Assembly (NCBI RefSeq): GCF_011801125.1
Contig: NZ_CP046171.1
Location: 4,650,001 to 4,714,000, forward strand
Source: Nocardia brasiliensis
GTDB taxonomy: Bacteria > Actinomycetota > Actinomycetes > Mycobacteriales > Mycobacteriaceae
Direction: 5' to 3'
Length of the DNA stretch: 64,000 bases
In this document: piece by piece, positions 45,589 through 53,846 of the stretch
Position numbering within the stretch: the stretch's first letter is position 1
Layout of the letters: every line of letters begins with the position of its first letter
Translations under genes and position numbers: made by a program
The notes under the pieces: generated by a model
What the model saw: the letters and a program-made list of their open reading frames with translations, nothing else
Told to the model about the DNA's origin: nothing
Databases searched by the model: none

Positions 45589-45954
45589 ATGATCTACGCG
45601 AGACCGGGGCCATCAAGAGCGGCGACCCGCTCGACGACAGCACCATGATCGGAGCACAGGCCGGACCAGACCAATACGAAAAGATCCTGTCCTACATCGA
45701 CATCGGAGGACAGGGAAGGCGCTCGGGTACGCGCGGGCGGAGCGGCACGCAAGGTGGCCGGGCTGCCGGGCGGGTACTACATCCAACCCACGATCTTGGA
45801 GGGTAGCAACACCATGCGCGTGTTCCAGGAGGAGATCTTCGGACCCGTGGTCTCGGTGACCCGGTTCGACACCGTCGATGAGGCGGTACGCATCGCCAAC
45901 GACACCAAGAACTTGCTGGTCAGTCACCCACCCCGCGGACGGGGGTTGTTCTGA
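45589..45954 (+). pseudogene. Aldehyde dehydrogenase gene reduced by two internal deletions
   Basis: A shell of an ExaC-type aldehyde dehydrogenase (about 505 residues when whole) with only about 120 codons left. It keeps a start with RBS AGGAG and MIYARPG. It jumps to [20 protein letters not shown] and [11 protein letters not shown] in another frame, shifts by one base near CAGGGAAGG, and continues with [40 protein letters not shown] and RIANDT. It is then joined directly to [15 protein letters not shown], which normally lies about 65 residues later at the very C-terminus. The catalytic Cys and Glu regions are gone. Both deletions remove whole segments between aligned parts, so the gene is not functional. 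It ends overlapping the DUF779 start (TGATG). Confidence 0.85.
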
Positions 45955-46346
45955 TGCAGCAGCGCGCACAGCGGGTCGCCATCACCGACAGGGCACGAAA
46001 TGTGTTGCGTCAGTTGATCGATTACCACGGCGCTGTGCTGCTGCACCAGTGCGACGCCTACGCCGATCCCGCCTCGCCGCGCTGGTTCCCGGCGCGCGAA
46101 TGCCCGGTCGGCAGCGCCGACGTGCTGCTCGGCTATCTGCCGTGGCATACCGAATTCTGGATGTGCGCGGAGCAATTCGAGTTGTGGAAGCACACGCACC
46201 TGACGGTGGACGTGGCGAGCGCCCGCGGCGGCGACCCGGTGACGGCACCCGAGCGGGTGCGCTTTCGCATCCGCTCCCGGCTGCTCACCGATGCCGAGGT
46301 GGCGACCCTGCCGCCGCCACGCACCGGCGCGGATCGGATGACCTAG
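45954..46346 (+). CDS. DUF779 protein with altered cysteine motif
   Basis: A 130-residue protein, start overlapping the aldehyde dehydrogenase stop. The DUF779 core is clear: GSADVLLGYLPWHTEFWMCA, EQFELWKHTHLTVDVASARG and VRFRIRSRLLTDAEV. In the family the N-terminal signature is close to HQSGGCCDGSSPMCYPxGE; here the same 19 positions read HQCDAYADPASPRWFPARE, so the CC pair and following Cys are lost, with one new Cys. DUF779 genes accompany this dehydrogenase class but their role is not settled. Substitution of the cysteines beside a broken partner gene suggests relaxed selection. Confidence 0.8.
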   Translation: MQQRAQRVAITDRARNVLRQLIDYHGAVLLHQCDAYADPASPRWFPARECPVGSADVLLGYLPWHTEFWMCAEQFELWKHTHLTVDVASARGGDPVTAPERVRFRIRSRLLTDAEVATLPPPRTGADRMT

Positions 46347-46380
46347 TAGGTCTCGGGAACTCAGCACGTCCGGACCTGAG

Positions 46381-46453
46381 GGCCGCGCGGACGCCGCGGC
46401 GTCGGCGCGGCCCGGCGGCAGTGTCCGCCAGGTGGCGCACGACCACCTGGCGG
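46381..46453. terminator. Two hairpins between convergent DUF779 and gabD2 genes
   Basis: Hairpin 1 (46381-46412) pairs GGCCGCGC with GCGCGGCC and, after one mismatch, GACGCC with GGCGTC. Hairpin 2 (46425-46453) has an 11-bp perfect stem around CGCCAGGTGG and CCACCTGGCG with a 7-base loop. They fill the 114-bp gap between the two converging genes and very likely stop transcription from both sides. Confidence 0.6.
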
Positions 46454-46460
46454 GCGCTGA

Positions 46461-48014
46461 TCACCGTCCGGGCAGGAAACGCAGACTGCGCGCTACCGAC
46501 ATCAGGAACCGCTGCCAGCGGTCCTGCGAAACCAGCGGGGGCGCATCGAGATTCAGGAACCGGGTGACCACGACCGTCTGCGGCTCGGTGAACTTGAGCA
46601 GTCCGTCGGGGCCGTGCCTGCGGCCGACACCGGAGATGCCCATGCCGCCCATCGGCGCGGCGGTGCTGCCCCAGGCGGGCGCGTAGCCCTCGTCCACGCA
46701 GACGGTGCCCGCGTGCAGCTGCTCGGCGATCCGTTCGCCCTCGGACTTGCTGGCCGCCCAGACGCTGGCGTTCAGGCCGTACTCGGTGTCGTTGGCCAGC
46801 CGGACGGCCTCGGCGACGCTGTCCACCGGATAGATCGACACCAGCGGGCCGAAGGTCTCGTTGCGGCCGCACTCCATCTCGTCGGTGACCTCGGCGAGCA
46901 CGGTCGGCTCGTAGAACAGCGGGCCGAGGTCGGGCCGCGCCTTGCCGCCTGCGAGCACCTTCGCGCCCTTCGAGGTGGCATCGGCGACGTGCTTGGTCAC
47001 CGTCTCCAGCTGGGCCTCGGAGATGAGCGAGCCGATATCGGTCGAATAGTCGTAGGCCGCACCGAGTTTCGCGGCCTCGACGGCGGCGACGAACTTCGCG
47101 GTGAACTCCTCGGCGATCGAGCGCTCGACGTAGAGCCGTTCGATCGAGATGCACAGCTGGCCCGCGTTGGAGAAACAGGCGCGCACCGCGGCCTTGGCGA
47201 CCTTGTCCAGGTTCGCGCCCCGCGCCACGATCATCGGGTTCTTGCCGCCGAGTTCGGCGGAGAACCCGATCAGCCTGCGGCCGCACTGTTCGGCCAGCGT
47301 GCGGCCGGTCGCGGAGGATCCGGTGAACATCAGGTAGTCGCAGCTGTCCACGATCGCGGTGCCGACCACGGTGCCGGGCCCGGGAACCACCGCAAGCAAA
47401 TCACGCGGCAGGCCCGCGCGGTAGAGCAGTTCGGCGTTGGCCAGCGAGGAGAACGGGGTCTGACTGTCCGGCTTGACCACCACGGCGTTGCCCGCGATGA
47501 GCGCGGGGATCGAGTCACCGATGGACAGCAGCATCGGATAGTTCCACGGCGCGACCACACCCACGACGCCCTTGGGCTGGTGCCGCACCGACGTACGGTT
47601 CAGCACCGGGAACGCCCCCCGCACGCTGTGCGCGCCGAGCAGGCCGGGCGCGGCCTTGGCGAAGTAGCGGGCCGCGAACATCAGGCCCATGATCTCTTCC
47701 TGCGCCGCCCAGCGCGCCTTGCCGGTCTCGGCCTGCACCACGTCCATCAGGAATTCCCGGTGCTCCACCACCAACGCGCGGTAGCGTTCGAGCACCGCGG
47801 CCCGATCGGCGACCGAGCGCGCGGCCCAGCGCGCCTGCGCGGACCTGGCCTTCTCGAAGGCCGCGGCCACGTCGGCCGCGGTGCCGACCGGGACGCTGCC
47901 GAGTGGCTTACCGCTGAACGTCTCGGCGATCGTCTTGCGCGAACGGTCGTCCGGGTTGTCGATCGCGGCGAGCCCGCTCAGACGGTCGAAGACGGCGGCT
48001 TCCGGCGCGGGCAT
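46461..48014 (-). CDS. gabD2: Succinate-semialdehyde dehydrogenase (GabD2-type)
   Basis: A 517-residue NAD(P)-dependent aldehyde dehydrogenase close to mycobacterial GabD2. Cofactor and structural blocks: GVVGVVAPWNYPMLLSIGDS, GNAVVVKPDSQTPFSSLAN, the catalytic Glu in FSAELGGKNPMIV and catalytic Cys in SNAGQLCISIERLYV, then GRNETFGPLVSIYPVD. It would oxidise succinate semialdehyde to succinate in GABA breakdown. It is intact, unlike the aldehyde dehydrogenase on the other side of the terminator pair. It is divergent from the conservon operon across 255 bp. Substrate is inferred from overall likeness. Confidence 0.85.
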   Translation of the reverse strand: MPAPEAAVFDRLSGLAAIDNPDDRSRKTIAETFSGKPLGSVPVGTAADVAAAFEKARSAQARWAARSVADRAAVLERYRALVVEHREFLMDVVQAETGKARWAAQEEIMGLMFAARYFAKAAPGLLGAHSVRGAFPVLNRTSVRHQPKGVVGVVAPWNYPMLLSIGDSIPALIAGNAVVVKPDSQTPFSSLANAELLYRAGLPRDLLAVVPGPGTVVGTAIVDSCDYLMFTGSSATGRTLAEQCGRRLIGFSAELGGKNPMIVARGANLDKVAKAAVRACFSNAGQLCISIERLYVERSIAEEFTAKFVAAVEAAKLGAAYDYSTDIGSLISEAQLETVTKHVADATSKGAKVLAGGKARPDLGPLFYEPTVLAEVTDEMECGRNETFGPLVSIYPVDSVAEAVRLANDTEYGLNASVWAASKSEGERIAEQLHAGTVCVDEGYAPAWGSTAAPMGGMGISGVGRRHGPDGLLKFTEPQTVVVTRFLNLDAPPLVSQDRWQRFLMSVARSLRFLPGR

Positions 48015-48269
48015 CGTGGCCTCCTACGTAGTCGATGCGATCTCGTGTTACCGCGAGGTACACACAATCTACGCCGTGGCACGCCTCCGTAGTACCACGA
48101 CAGCGCCCATTGCTCCCGAACCGCGCCCGCCGCCTGCCCCGAAACCGCCGTCAGCGCCACATCCGCCGGTCACCGCGTAGACCCTCCTCGGTGACCGAGA
48201 AGTCAACTCGAGTCCCACTCAGCGGGACACTAGTCTCGGCTGGTCCGTTTTGTGGTTTAGGTTGTGCCG

Positions 48270-50609
48270 ATGTTCAGAGCGAGGCTCGGGGTTCGTACGC
48301 GGATCCTGGCAATCGCGCTCATTCCGAGCCTGACTCTGCTTGTGGTCGGCGTGGGCGCAGCGGGTTATCTGGTAGCCGAGGGAACCAAGGCGAAAGAGTG
48401 GGCGGTACAGAATCAGAACGCCATCCCGCAGACCAGAGAGCTCATGGAGGCGGTGCAGCAGGAACGCCGCCTGACCCTGGCCCAGCTCGCCGGTGACGAC
48501 ACCGTCCCGCCCGCACTCGCCGCCGCCCGCATCCGCCTCGACGGCGCGATGCGCGGGCTGGTCGAGGTCTCCAACGGCCTTCGCGAAGTGGATGATTCGA
48601 AGATCGGCGACGATGTCGCAGGCTTCAACACGCTGCTCAGCCAAATGGCGCAGGTGCGGTTGGCCACCGACGCGGGCCAGCTCCCCGCCTCGGACGCCTA
48701 TATGTTCTACAACCGGCTGCTCGATGTGATCTCGGTCGGTACCGGCATCGCCGAGCAGACCGCGCCGGACGCCGAGATCGCCGTCGCGATCGCCGACGGC
48801 ATGCGGTTTCTCAATGCGGCCGAGGCGATGTCGCGCAGCAACGCGCTCGGCGTCATGCTCGCCGCCAGCGACGGCGCCACACCTATCCCGGTCGAGGAGT
48901 ACCTGCGTCAGGTCGGCTTCTACCACACCGAGATCGGCAACCTGACCACCGAGCTCAGCGGCGACAAGGCCCAGCACGACCGGCTGCAGCAGCTCACCGG
49001 CAGCAATGCCTGGCAGCAGCTGTCATTGATGGAAACCGCTGTCGTACAACGGCATCTGACCGCACACCTGACCAACAGCACCGGCAGTTCGAGCAGCTCG
49101 AGTAGTTCCAGCAGTTCGAAGCAGGCCGCGCTGCCGCTGTCGACCACCGAGTGGCAGAACGCAGCCTCCGAGGTGAACCGCGGCCTGATCGATGTCTGGA
49201 TCACGCAGAACCGGCACTCGCAGGAGCTCGCCGAGCAGCGAGCGAACGACTCCGCGGCCAACTCGCTGTACGCGGGTGGCGGCGTGCTCGTGGTCAGCAT
49301 CCTCGCCTTCCTCATCGCGCTGGTGCTTGCCAACCGAATCATCCGCAGGCTCAAGCGTTTGCGCAGGCAGACCTTCGCGATGGCCGATGAGCGGCTTCCC
49401 GAGACGATGCGCAGGCTCAACGCGGGCGAGACGATCGACCCCGCCGCCGAGACGCCGGTGCTCGACTTCGGTCACGACGAAATCGGCCAGGTGGCCAAGG
49501 CTTTCCAGCACGCGCACGCCGCGGCCATCGGCGCCGCGGTCACCGAGGCCCGCACCCGCGAGGGCGTGAAGTCGGTCTTCCTCAACATCGCGCACCGCAG
49601 CCAGATCGTGGTGCACCGTCAGCTCGAGATCCTCGACGAAGCCGAACAGCGGCAAGAGGATCCGGTGTTGCTCGACACGCTGTTCCGGCTCGACCACCTG
49701 GCCACCCGGGAACGCCGCAACGCGGAGAACCTGACCATCCTCGGCGGCGGCCAGCCCGGCAGGCAGTGGCGCAACCCGGTGCCGCTGCTGGATCTGGTGC
49801 GCAGCGCGGTCGGCGAAACACTGGACTACGCCAGGGTCAGGGTGGCCAGGCTGCCCGAGGTATACGTCGTCGGCACCGTGGTCGCCGACCTCATCCATCT
49901 GCTCGCCGAACTCGTCGACAACGCCACCGCGTTCTCCCCGCCGCAGTCTCGGGTCGAGGTCAACGGCAACGTGGTGGGCAAGGGCGTGGTCGCCGAGATC
50001 TGCGACCAGGGCATGGGCATGTCCGAGGGTGAGCTCGCCCGGTTGAACGACATGCTGCGCACCCCACCCGATTTCGGTGTCGCGGCGCTGTCGGCGGACT
50101 CGCGCCTCGGCCTGTTCGTCGTCGCGCAACTGGCGGTGCGCCACGGTGTCACGGTGCGGCTCTCGGAATCCGACTACGGCGGTATCAAGGCCATCGTGCT
50201 CATTCCGTCCGCGCTCATCGTCACCGATGCCGTGCCGCCGCAGACCCCGGCGGAACTGACCGACCCAGGTCGGCGCAGGCGTCTGCCCGCCGCGCCCGTC
50301 GTCGAGCCGGCGGCCGCGCCACAGCCCGCCGCCGGTGCCGTCGCCACCTTGGCACTCGAGCCGACCGCCCCGCCGCGGCCCGGCAACGCCGCGCCGGCGC
50401 CGAACGGCGACACCAGGCCCGCGCTGCCGCGGCGCAACCGGCAGGCCAATCTCGCACCGCCGCTGACGGAATCGGCCCCCACCCCGCCCGCCGCGCCCGT
50501 GCCGCAAGCGCGTTCGGCCGAGCAGGCTCGTGATCTCATGTCCGCCATCGAGAACGGGACAAGGCAGGGCCGCCGCTCCGCTATCATCCCGGACGAACAG
50601 GAAGGGTAG
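48270..50609 (+). CDS. Conservon sensor histidine kinase (CvnA-like)
   Basis: A 779-residue membrane kinase-like protein. TM1 is at about 10-33, then an external NIT-like helical domain (about 40-320) with an 11-serine run at about 273-283, TM2 at about 335-357, HAMP (about 358-430), and a DHp-like RSQIVVHRQLEILDEAEQRQ followed by RLDHLATRERRNAENLTILG. The ATPase domain has LVDNATAFSPPQSRVEV and CDQGMGMSEG. A long Pro/Ala-rich tail ends it. It is the first of four genes (kinase, roadblock, DUF742, GTPase) that make a conservon, in which CvnA binds the other three at the membrane, like a eukaryotic G-protein complex. Start ATG 48270 or GTG 48264. Confidence 0.92.
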   Translation: MFRARLGVRTRILAIALIPSLTLLVVGVGAAGYLVAEGTKAKEWAVQNQNAIPQTRELMEAVQQERRLTLAQLAGDDTVPPALAAARIRLDGAMRGLVEVSNGLREVDDSKIGDDVAGFNTLLSQMAQVRLATDAGQLPASDAYMFYNRLLDVISVGTGIAEQTAPDAEIAVAIADGMRFLNAAEAMSRSNALGVMLAASDGATPIPVEEYLRQVGFYHTEIGNLTTELSGDKAQHDRLQQLTGSNAWQQLSLMETAVVQRHLTAHLTNSTGSSSSSSSSSSSKQAALPLSTTEWQNAASEVNRGLIDVWITQNRHSQELAEQRANDSAANSLYAGGGVLVVSILAFLIALVLANRIIRRLKRLRRQTFAMADERLPETMRRLNAGETIDPAAETPVLDFGHDEIGQVAKAFQHAHAAAIGAAVTEARTREGVKSVFLNIAHRSQIVVHRQLEILDEAEQRQEDPVLLDTLFRLDHLATRERRNAENLTILGGGQPGRQWRNPVPLLDLVRSAVGETLDYARVRVARLPEVYVVGTVVADLIHLLAELVDNATAFSPPQSRVEVNGNVVGKGVVAEICDQGMGMSEGELARLNDMLRTPPDFGVAALSADSRLGLFVVAQLAVRHGVTVRLSESDYGGIKAIVLIPSALIVTDAVPPQTPAELTDPGRRRRLPAAPVVEPAAAPQPAAGAVATLALEPTAPPRPGNAAPAPNGDTRPALPRRNRQANLAPPLTESAPTPPAAPVPQARSAEQARDLMSAIENGTRQGRRSAIIPDEQEG
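49086..49121 (+). repeat. Four-unit 9-bp minisatellite encoding the serine run in CvnA
   Basis: The units AGTTCGAGC, AGCTCGAGT, AGTTCCAGC and AGTTCGAAG differ from each other at one to four bases and together encode eleven consecutive serines plus a lysine. The array lies in the sensor domain. Slippage here could change linker length in steps of three residues. Confidence 0.7.
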
Positions 50610-50611
50610 GA

Positions 50612-51037
50612 GTGTCCGCTACTCCCACAGGTGATCTCAATTGGCTACTCGACGATCTCGTCGATCGGCTGGCCGGGGTACGGCACGCGGTGGTGCTGTC
50701 CACCGATGGACTGCTGCTCGGCCGATCCAGCGCGATGAGCAGGGAGGACGCCGAACATTTCGGCGCGATGTCCTCGGCGCTGTACGGTCTGGCCCGCAGC
50801 GCGGGTAACCGATTCGACGGCGGCGGCGTCCGGCAGGCCGTCATCGAGCTGGACCGGGCGGTGCTGTTCGTCACCTCGGCGGGCGACAACGCCTGTCTCG
50901 CACTGCAAGCGATCGAGTCCGCGAACCTCGGCATGGTCGCCTACGAGATGAATCTGACCGTGCAACGGGTCGGCACCTATCTGTCCACCACGCCGAGACA
51001 CGATCTCGTCGGGCAGGGAGAACCGAATCTGCCATGA
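50612..51037 (+). CDS. Roadblock/LC7 domain protein (CvnB-like)
   Basis: A 141-residue roadblock protein starting at GTG 50612, 2 bp after the kinase stop, with AGGGTAGGA upstream. The fold is seen in LNWLLDDLVDRLAGVRHAVV, LSTDGLLLGRSSAMSREDAE and RQAVIELDRAVLFVTSAGDN. In conservons CvnB pairs with the GTPase CvnD, in the manner of MglB/MglA. Its own stop overlaps the next start (ATGA). Confidence 0.93.
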   Translation: MSATPTGDLNWLLDDLVDRLAGVRHAVVLSTDGLLLGRSSAMSREDAEHFGAMSSALYGLARSAGNRFDGGGVRQAVIELDRAVLFVTSAGDNACLALQAIESANLGMVAYEMNLTVQRVGTYLSTTPRHDLVGQGEPNLP

Positions 51038-51408
51038 CCCAACCGCGTGAGCCCTGGTTCGACGAGGCGGCAGGCCCGCTGGTCCGCCCCTACGCGCTCA
51101 CGCGCGGGCGCACCACCGGAGCCGGTCCCGAGCTGGACATGCTCACGTCGGTCGTCGCCGACGACGCGGCGGGCCCACTGCGCCGGACCGAACCCGAATA
51201 CGCCGATATCCTTCGGCTGTGCCGAGTTTCGCAATCGGTGGCGGAGGTCTCGGCACAGTTGCGTTTACCGCTCGCGGTGACGAAGATCCTCGTCGGCGAT
51301 CTGATCGGCGACGGACAACTCATATTCCGTGCTCCCGTCCCGACGGAAGCCGGGCCCGAAGACCTCAACATATTGCGAGCGGTACTGGATGGAATCCGAA
51401 AAATTTGA
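51034..51408 (+). CDS. DUF742 protein (CvnC-like)
   Basis: A 124-residue protein with VRPYALTRGRTTGAGPELDM, LTSVVADDAAGPLRRTEPEY and ILRLCRVSQSVAEVSAQLRL, then LPLAVTKILVGDLI. This is the DUF742 pattern: a winged-helix-like module always found between roadblock and GTPase genes in conservons. ATG 51034 overlaps the roadblock stop. Its exact action is unknown; it is thought to be an adaptor in the complex. Confidence 0.93.
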   Translation: MTQPREPWFDEAAGPLVRPYALTRGRTTGAGPELDMLTSVVADDAAGPLRRTEPEYADILRLCRVSQSVAEVSAQLRLPLAVTKILVGDLIGDGQLIFRAPVPTEAGPEDLNILRAVLDGIRKI

Positions 51409-51988
51409 CCCGAGCGGCACGCCGCACCTGGCCGCCTCGGTCAAGATCCTCGTCGCCGGCGGGTTCGGCGTCGGCAAGACGACCATGGTCTCGGCCATCA
51501 GCGAGGTAGCCCCGCTGCGCACCGAGGAACTCATCACCGAGGTCAGCACCGGTGTCGACGATCTGTCGGGGGTGGAGTCGAAGACCACGACCACGGTCGC
51601 GCTCGACTTCGGCAGACTCACCATCGACCGGGACCTGGTGCTGTATCTGTTCGGCACGCCGGGACAGGACCGCTTCTGGTTCCTGTGGGACGAGCTGGCG
51701 CGCGGCGCGCTCGGCGCCGTGGTGCTCGCCGATACCCGAAGGCTCGGCAATTCCTTTGCCGCCGTTGACTTCTTCGAACGGCGGCGGCTGCCGTTCATGG
51801 TCGGCGTGAACTGCTTCGACGGCGCGCCGGTGTACACCGTCGACGAGGTGCGCGACGCGCTCGACCTCGATCCGCACACCCCCGTGCAGCTGTGCGATGC
51901 CAGGGACCGGAGCTCGTGCAAGATGGTGCTGACCACGCTGGTGGAGCATCTGATCGCGCGGGTACAGCAGCCGATCGTCACCAGCTGA
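51389..51988 (+). CDS. Ras-like small GTPase (CvnD-like)
   Basis: A 199-residue GTPase. ATG 51389 overlaps the DUF742 gene by 20 bp, so translation is coupled. G1 is LVAGGFGVGKTTMVSAI, G2 the Thr-rich ESKTTTTVALDFGRL, G3 FGTPGQDRFW. The usual NKxD is altered to GVNCFDGAP, as in other CvnD proteins. It should switch between GDP and GTP forms under control of the roadblock protein and the kinase-like CvnA. No lipid-attachment motif is visible. Confidence 0.94.
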   Translation: MESEKFDPSGTPHLAASVKILVAGGFGVGKTTMVSAISEVAPLRTEELITEVSTGVDDLSGVESKTTTTVALDFGRLTIDRDLVLYLFGTPGQDRFWFLWDELARGALGAVVLADTRRLGNSFAAVDFFERRRLPFMVGVNCFDGAPVYTVDEVRDALDLDPHTPVQLCDARDRSSCKMVLTTLVEHLIARVQQPIVTS

Positions 51989-52001
51989 GCGGCCGGTCGA
52001 A

Positions 52002-52835
52002 TCAGGCCGCCAGCGCGGCGGTCGCCGCGGCGAGGGTCTGCGCGCGGTAACCGTCGCCGAACAGCACCACGTGAATCAGCAAGTGGTGCAACTGATGCAG
52101 CGGGATCCGCGCGCGCCAGCCGTCGGCCAGCGGGTGGACCTCGTGGTAGGCGGCACGGATTCGATCCAGGTACGGGGCGCCGAACAGCGCCAGCACGGCC
52201 AGGTCGGTTTCGCGGTGCCCGCCGTGCGCGGCGGGATCGATGAGCACGGCGCGCTCGGCGGTCCAGATCAGGTTGCCCGACCAGAGATCGCCGTGGATGC
52301 GCGCCGGTGGCTCCGCCGGGCCCGCCAGTGTGTCGATGCGCTCGATCACCCGCTCCAGCAGGCGGATTCCGTCCGGCCCGAGGTGCGCGGCCGCTCGCGG
52401 CAGGTACGGCGCGAGCCGGTATTCGGCGTACCAGCTCCCCCACGGCCCGGACGAGGCCGTGTTGTCCAAGGGCAGCTCGGCGATCCACCCCGGCCACGGG
52501 GCGCCGAAGCACCGCGGTGAATTCGCGTGCAGGGCAGCGAGTTCGCGCCCGAAGCGCGCCGCGGTGGCCCTGGTCGGGCCCGCATCGTCCAACCAGGGCA
52601 GCACGATCAGCCGCTCGTCGACGGCGAGCACGTCGGGCACCGGGCCGCCGAGCCAGCGCAGTCCGGCCGCCTCGGCGGTGAAGACCGTGCTCGGCGCCGC
52701 CCCCGCCTTCACGAAAACGCCGCGCCCGTCGGCCAGTTCGGCACGGTGCAACGTCCACGCGTGCCGCGCGCCGAGATCGGTCACGGCGCGCACCGGGACG
52801 CCCAGCAGCCCGCCGACGTGCGCTGCCACCGTCAT
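52002..52835 (-). CDS. Fructosamine kinase family protein
   Basis: A 277-residue aminoglycoside-phosphotransferase-fold kinase. It has the catalytic loop ARIHGDLWSGNLIW and metal site VLIDPAAHGGHRETDLAVLA, both characteristic of fructosamine-3-kinase-related proteins. It would phosphorylate glycated amines (protein deglycation) or a related sugar amine. ATG 52835 overlaps the stop of the upstream XRE regulator (ATGA), so the two form one operon. It converges with the conservon GTPase, 13 bp apart. Confidence 0.92.
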   Translation of the reverse strand: MTVAAHVGGLLGVPVRAVTDLGARHAWTLHRAELADGRGVFVKAGAAPSTVFTAEAAGLRWLGGPVPDVLAVDERLIVLPWLDDAGPTRATAARFGRELAALHANSPRCFGAPWPGWIAELPLDNTASSGPWGSWYAEYRLAPYLPRAAAHLGPDGIRLLERVIERIDTLAGPAEPPARIHGDLWSGNLIWTAERAVLIDPAAHGGHRETDLAVLALFGAPYLDRIRAAYHEVHPLADGWRARIPLHQLHHLLIHVVLFGDGYRAQTLAAATAALAA

Positions 52836-53602
52836 CCGGTGAGCCGCTTGCGCGTCTGTTCGTCGGCGGGAAAGAAGGATTCGATGGCGAGTTCGGCGAC
52901 GGTGACGTTCATCGGCGTGCCGAACACGGTGGTGACGCTCAGGAACGACAGTTCCTCGCCCTCGTGTCGCAGCCGCAGCGGCACGACGGATTGATCGGGC
53001 TCGGGCAGCATCGGGTCCAGCTCACCCCCTGGATAGGCGCGCAGTTCCGCGAACAGGTCGGCGAGCTGGGACGAACCGGTCACCTCGACCTGCCTGGCCA
53101 GCCGCGCGAACAGATGACCGCGCCACTGCGCCAGGTTGACGATACGGCCGGCCAACCCGTCCGGGTGCAGGCTCAGTCGCAGCGCGTTCACCGGCGGCTC
53201 GAGCAAGGCCGGATCGATATCGGTGAGCAGCAGGGCCACACCGGAATTCGCGCTGATCATGGTCCAGTTCTGGTCGATCGCGAGCGCGGGATACGGCTCG
53301 TGACCGATCAGGATCTGTTCCATCGCACCGCGAATCGCGTCCATCGCGGGCGTGTTCAGCGCGGGCTCCGCGTAGGCGGGCGCGTACCCGGCCGCCAGCA
53401 GCAACCGATTGCGTTCGCGCAGCGGGATCTCCAGGTGCTCGCTCAGATGCACCAGCATGGTCCGGCTCGGCGTGGACCGCCCCGTCTCGATGAAACTGAG
53501 ATGCCGGGCCGAGGTCTGCGCCCGCCCCGCCAACTCCAACTGACTCAGCCTCCGCTCGAGCCGCCAATGCCGTAGCAGGTCGCCCGCCGTCCGCACACTC
53601 AC
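52832..53602 (-). CDS. XRE-family regulator with MmyB-like domain
   Basis: A 256-residue regulator: HTH in LLRHWRLERRLSQLELAGRA and QTSARHLSFIETGRSTPSRT, then a PAS-like MmyB part (PYPALAIDQNWTMISANSGV, ALLLTDIDPALLEPPVNALR). The C-terminus is ELAIESFFPADEQTRK. It is translationally coupled to the fructosamine kinase gene and probably controls that operon. It is a different branch from the other XRE-MmyB regulator in this window (36571-37419), based on the shorter N-terminus. Confidence 0.9.
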   Translation of the reverse strand: MSVRTAGDLLRHWRLERRLSQLELAGRAQTSARHLSFIETGRSTPSRTMLVHLSEHLEIPLRERNRLLLAAGYAPAYAEPALNTPAMDAIRGAMEQILIGHEPYPALAIDQNWTMISANSGVALLLTDIDPALLEPPVNALRLSLHPDGLAGRIVNLAQWRGHLFARLARQVEVTGSSQLADLFAELRAYPGGELDPMLPEPDQSVVPLRLRHEGEELSFLSVTTVFGTPMNVTVAELAIESFFPADEQTRKRLTG

Positions 53603-53846
53603 CCCTCGATCCTACGAACATTCCCGCCCCCGCACGATTACCTCCGGGGTAATGCTCAGAGCGGTCCCGCGGACCGCGATCCCGCCGCAGTGGGCGTGCG
53701 AACCGGCGACGCGCCCGGCCTGTGAGGTGGGCTACGGGTTAGCTGATGCGTCGCGGAATGCGGTTAGGCTGGTTGGGCATGCTTGTGCAAACCGGGACTT
53801 CGTTCGGGATCAGGTGCGGGCGTCGTTCCACTGCCGATGTGAGGCG

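Noticed and set aside
45589..45954. Aldehyde dehydrogenase remnant as a short functional protein
   Set aside because: The remaining parts lie in different frames and lack the catalytic Cys and Glu; the one long frame (45754 on) has no RBS.
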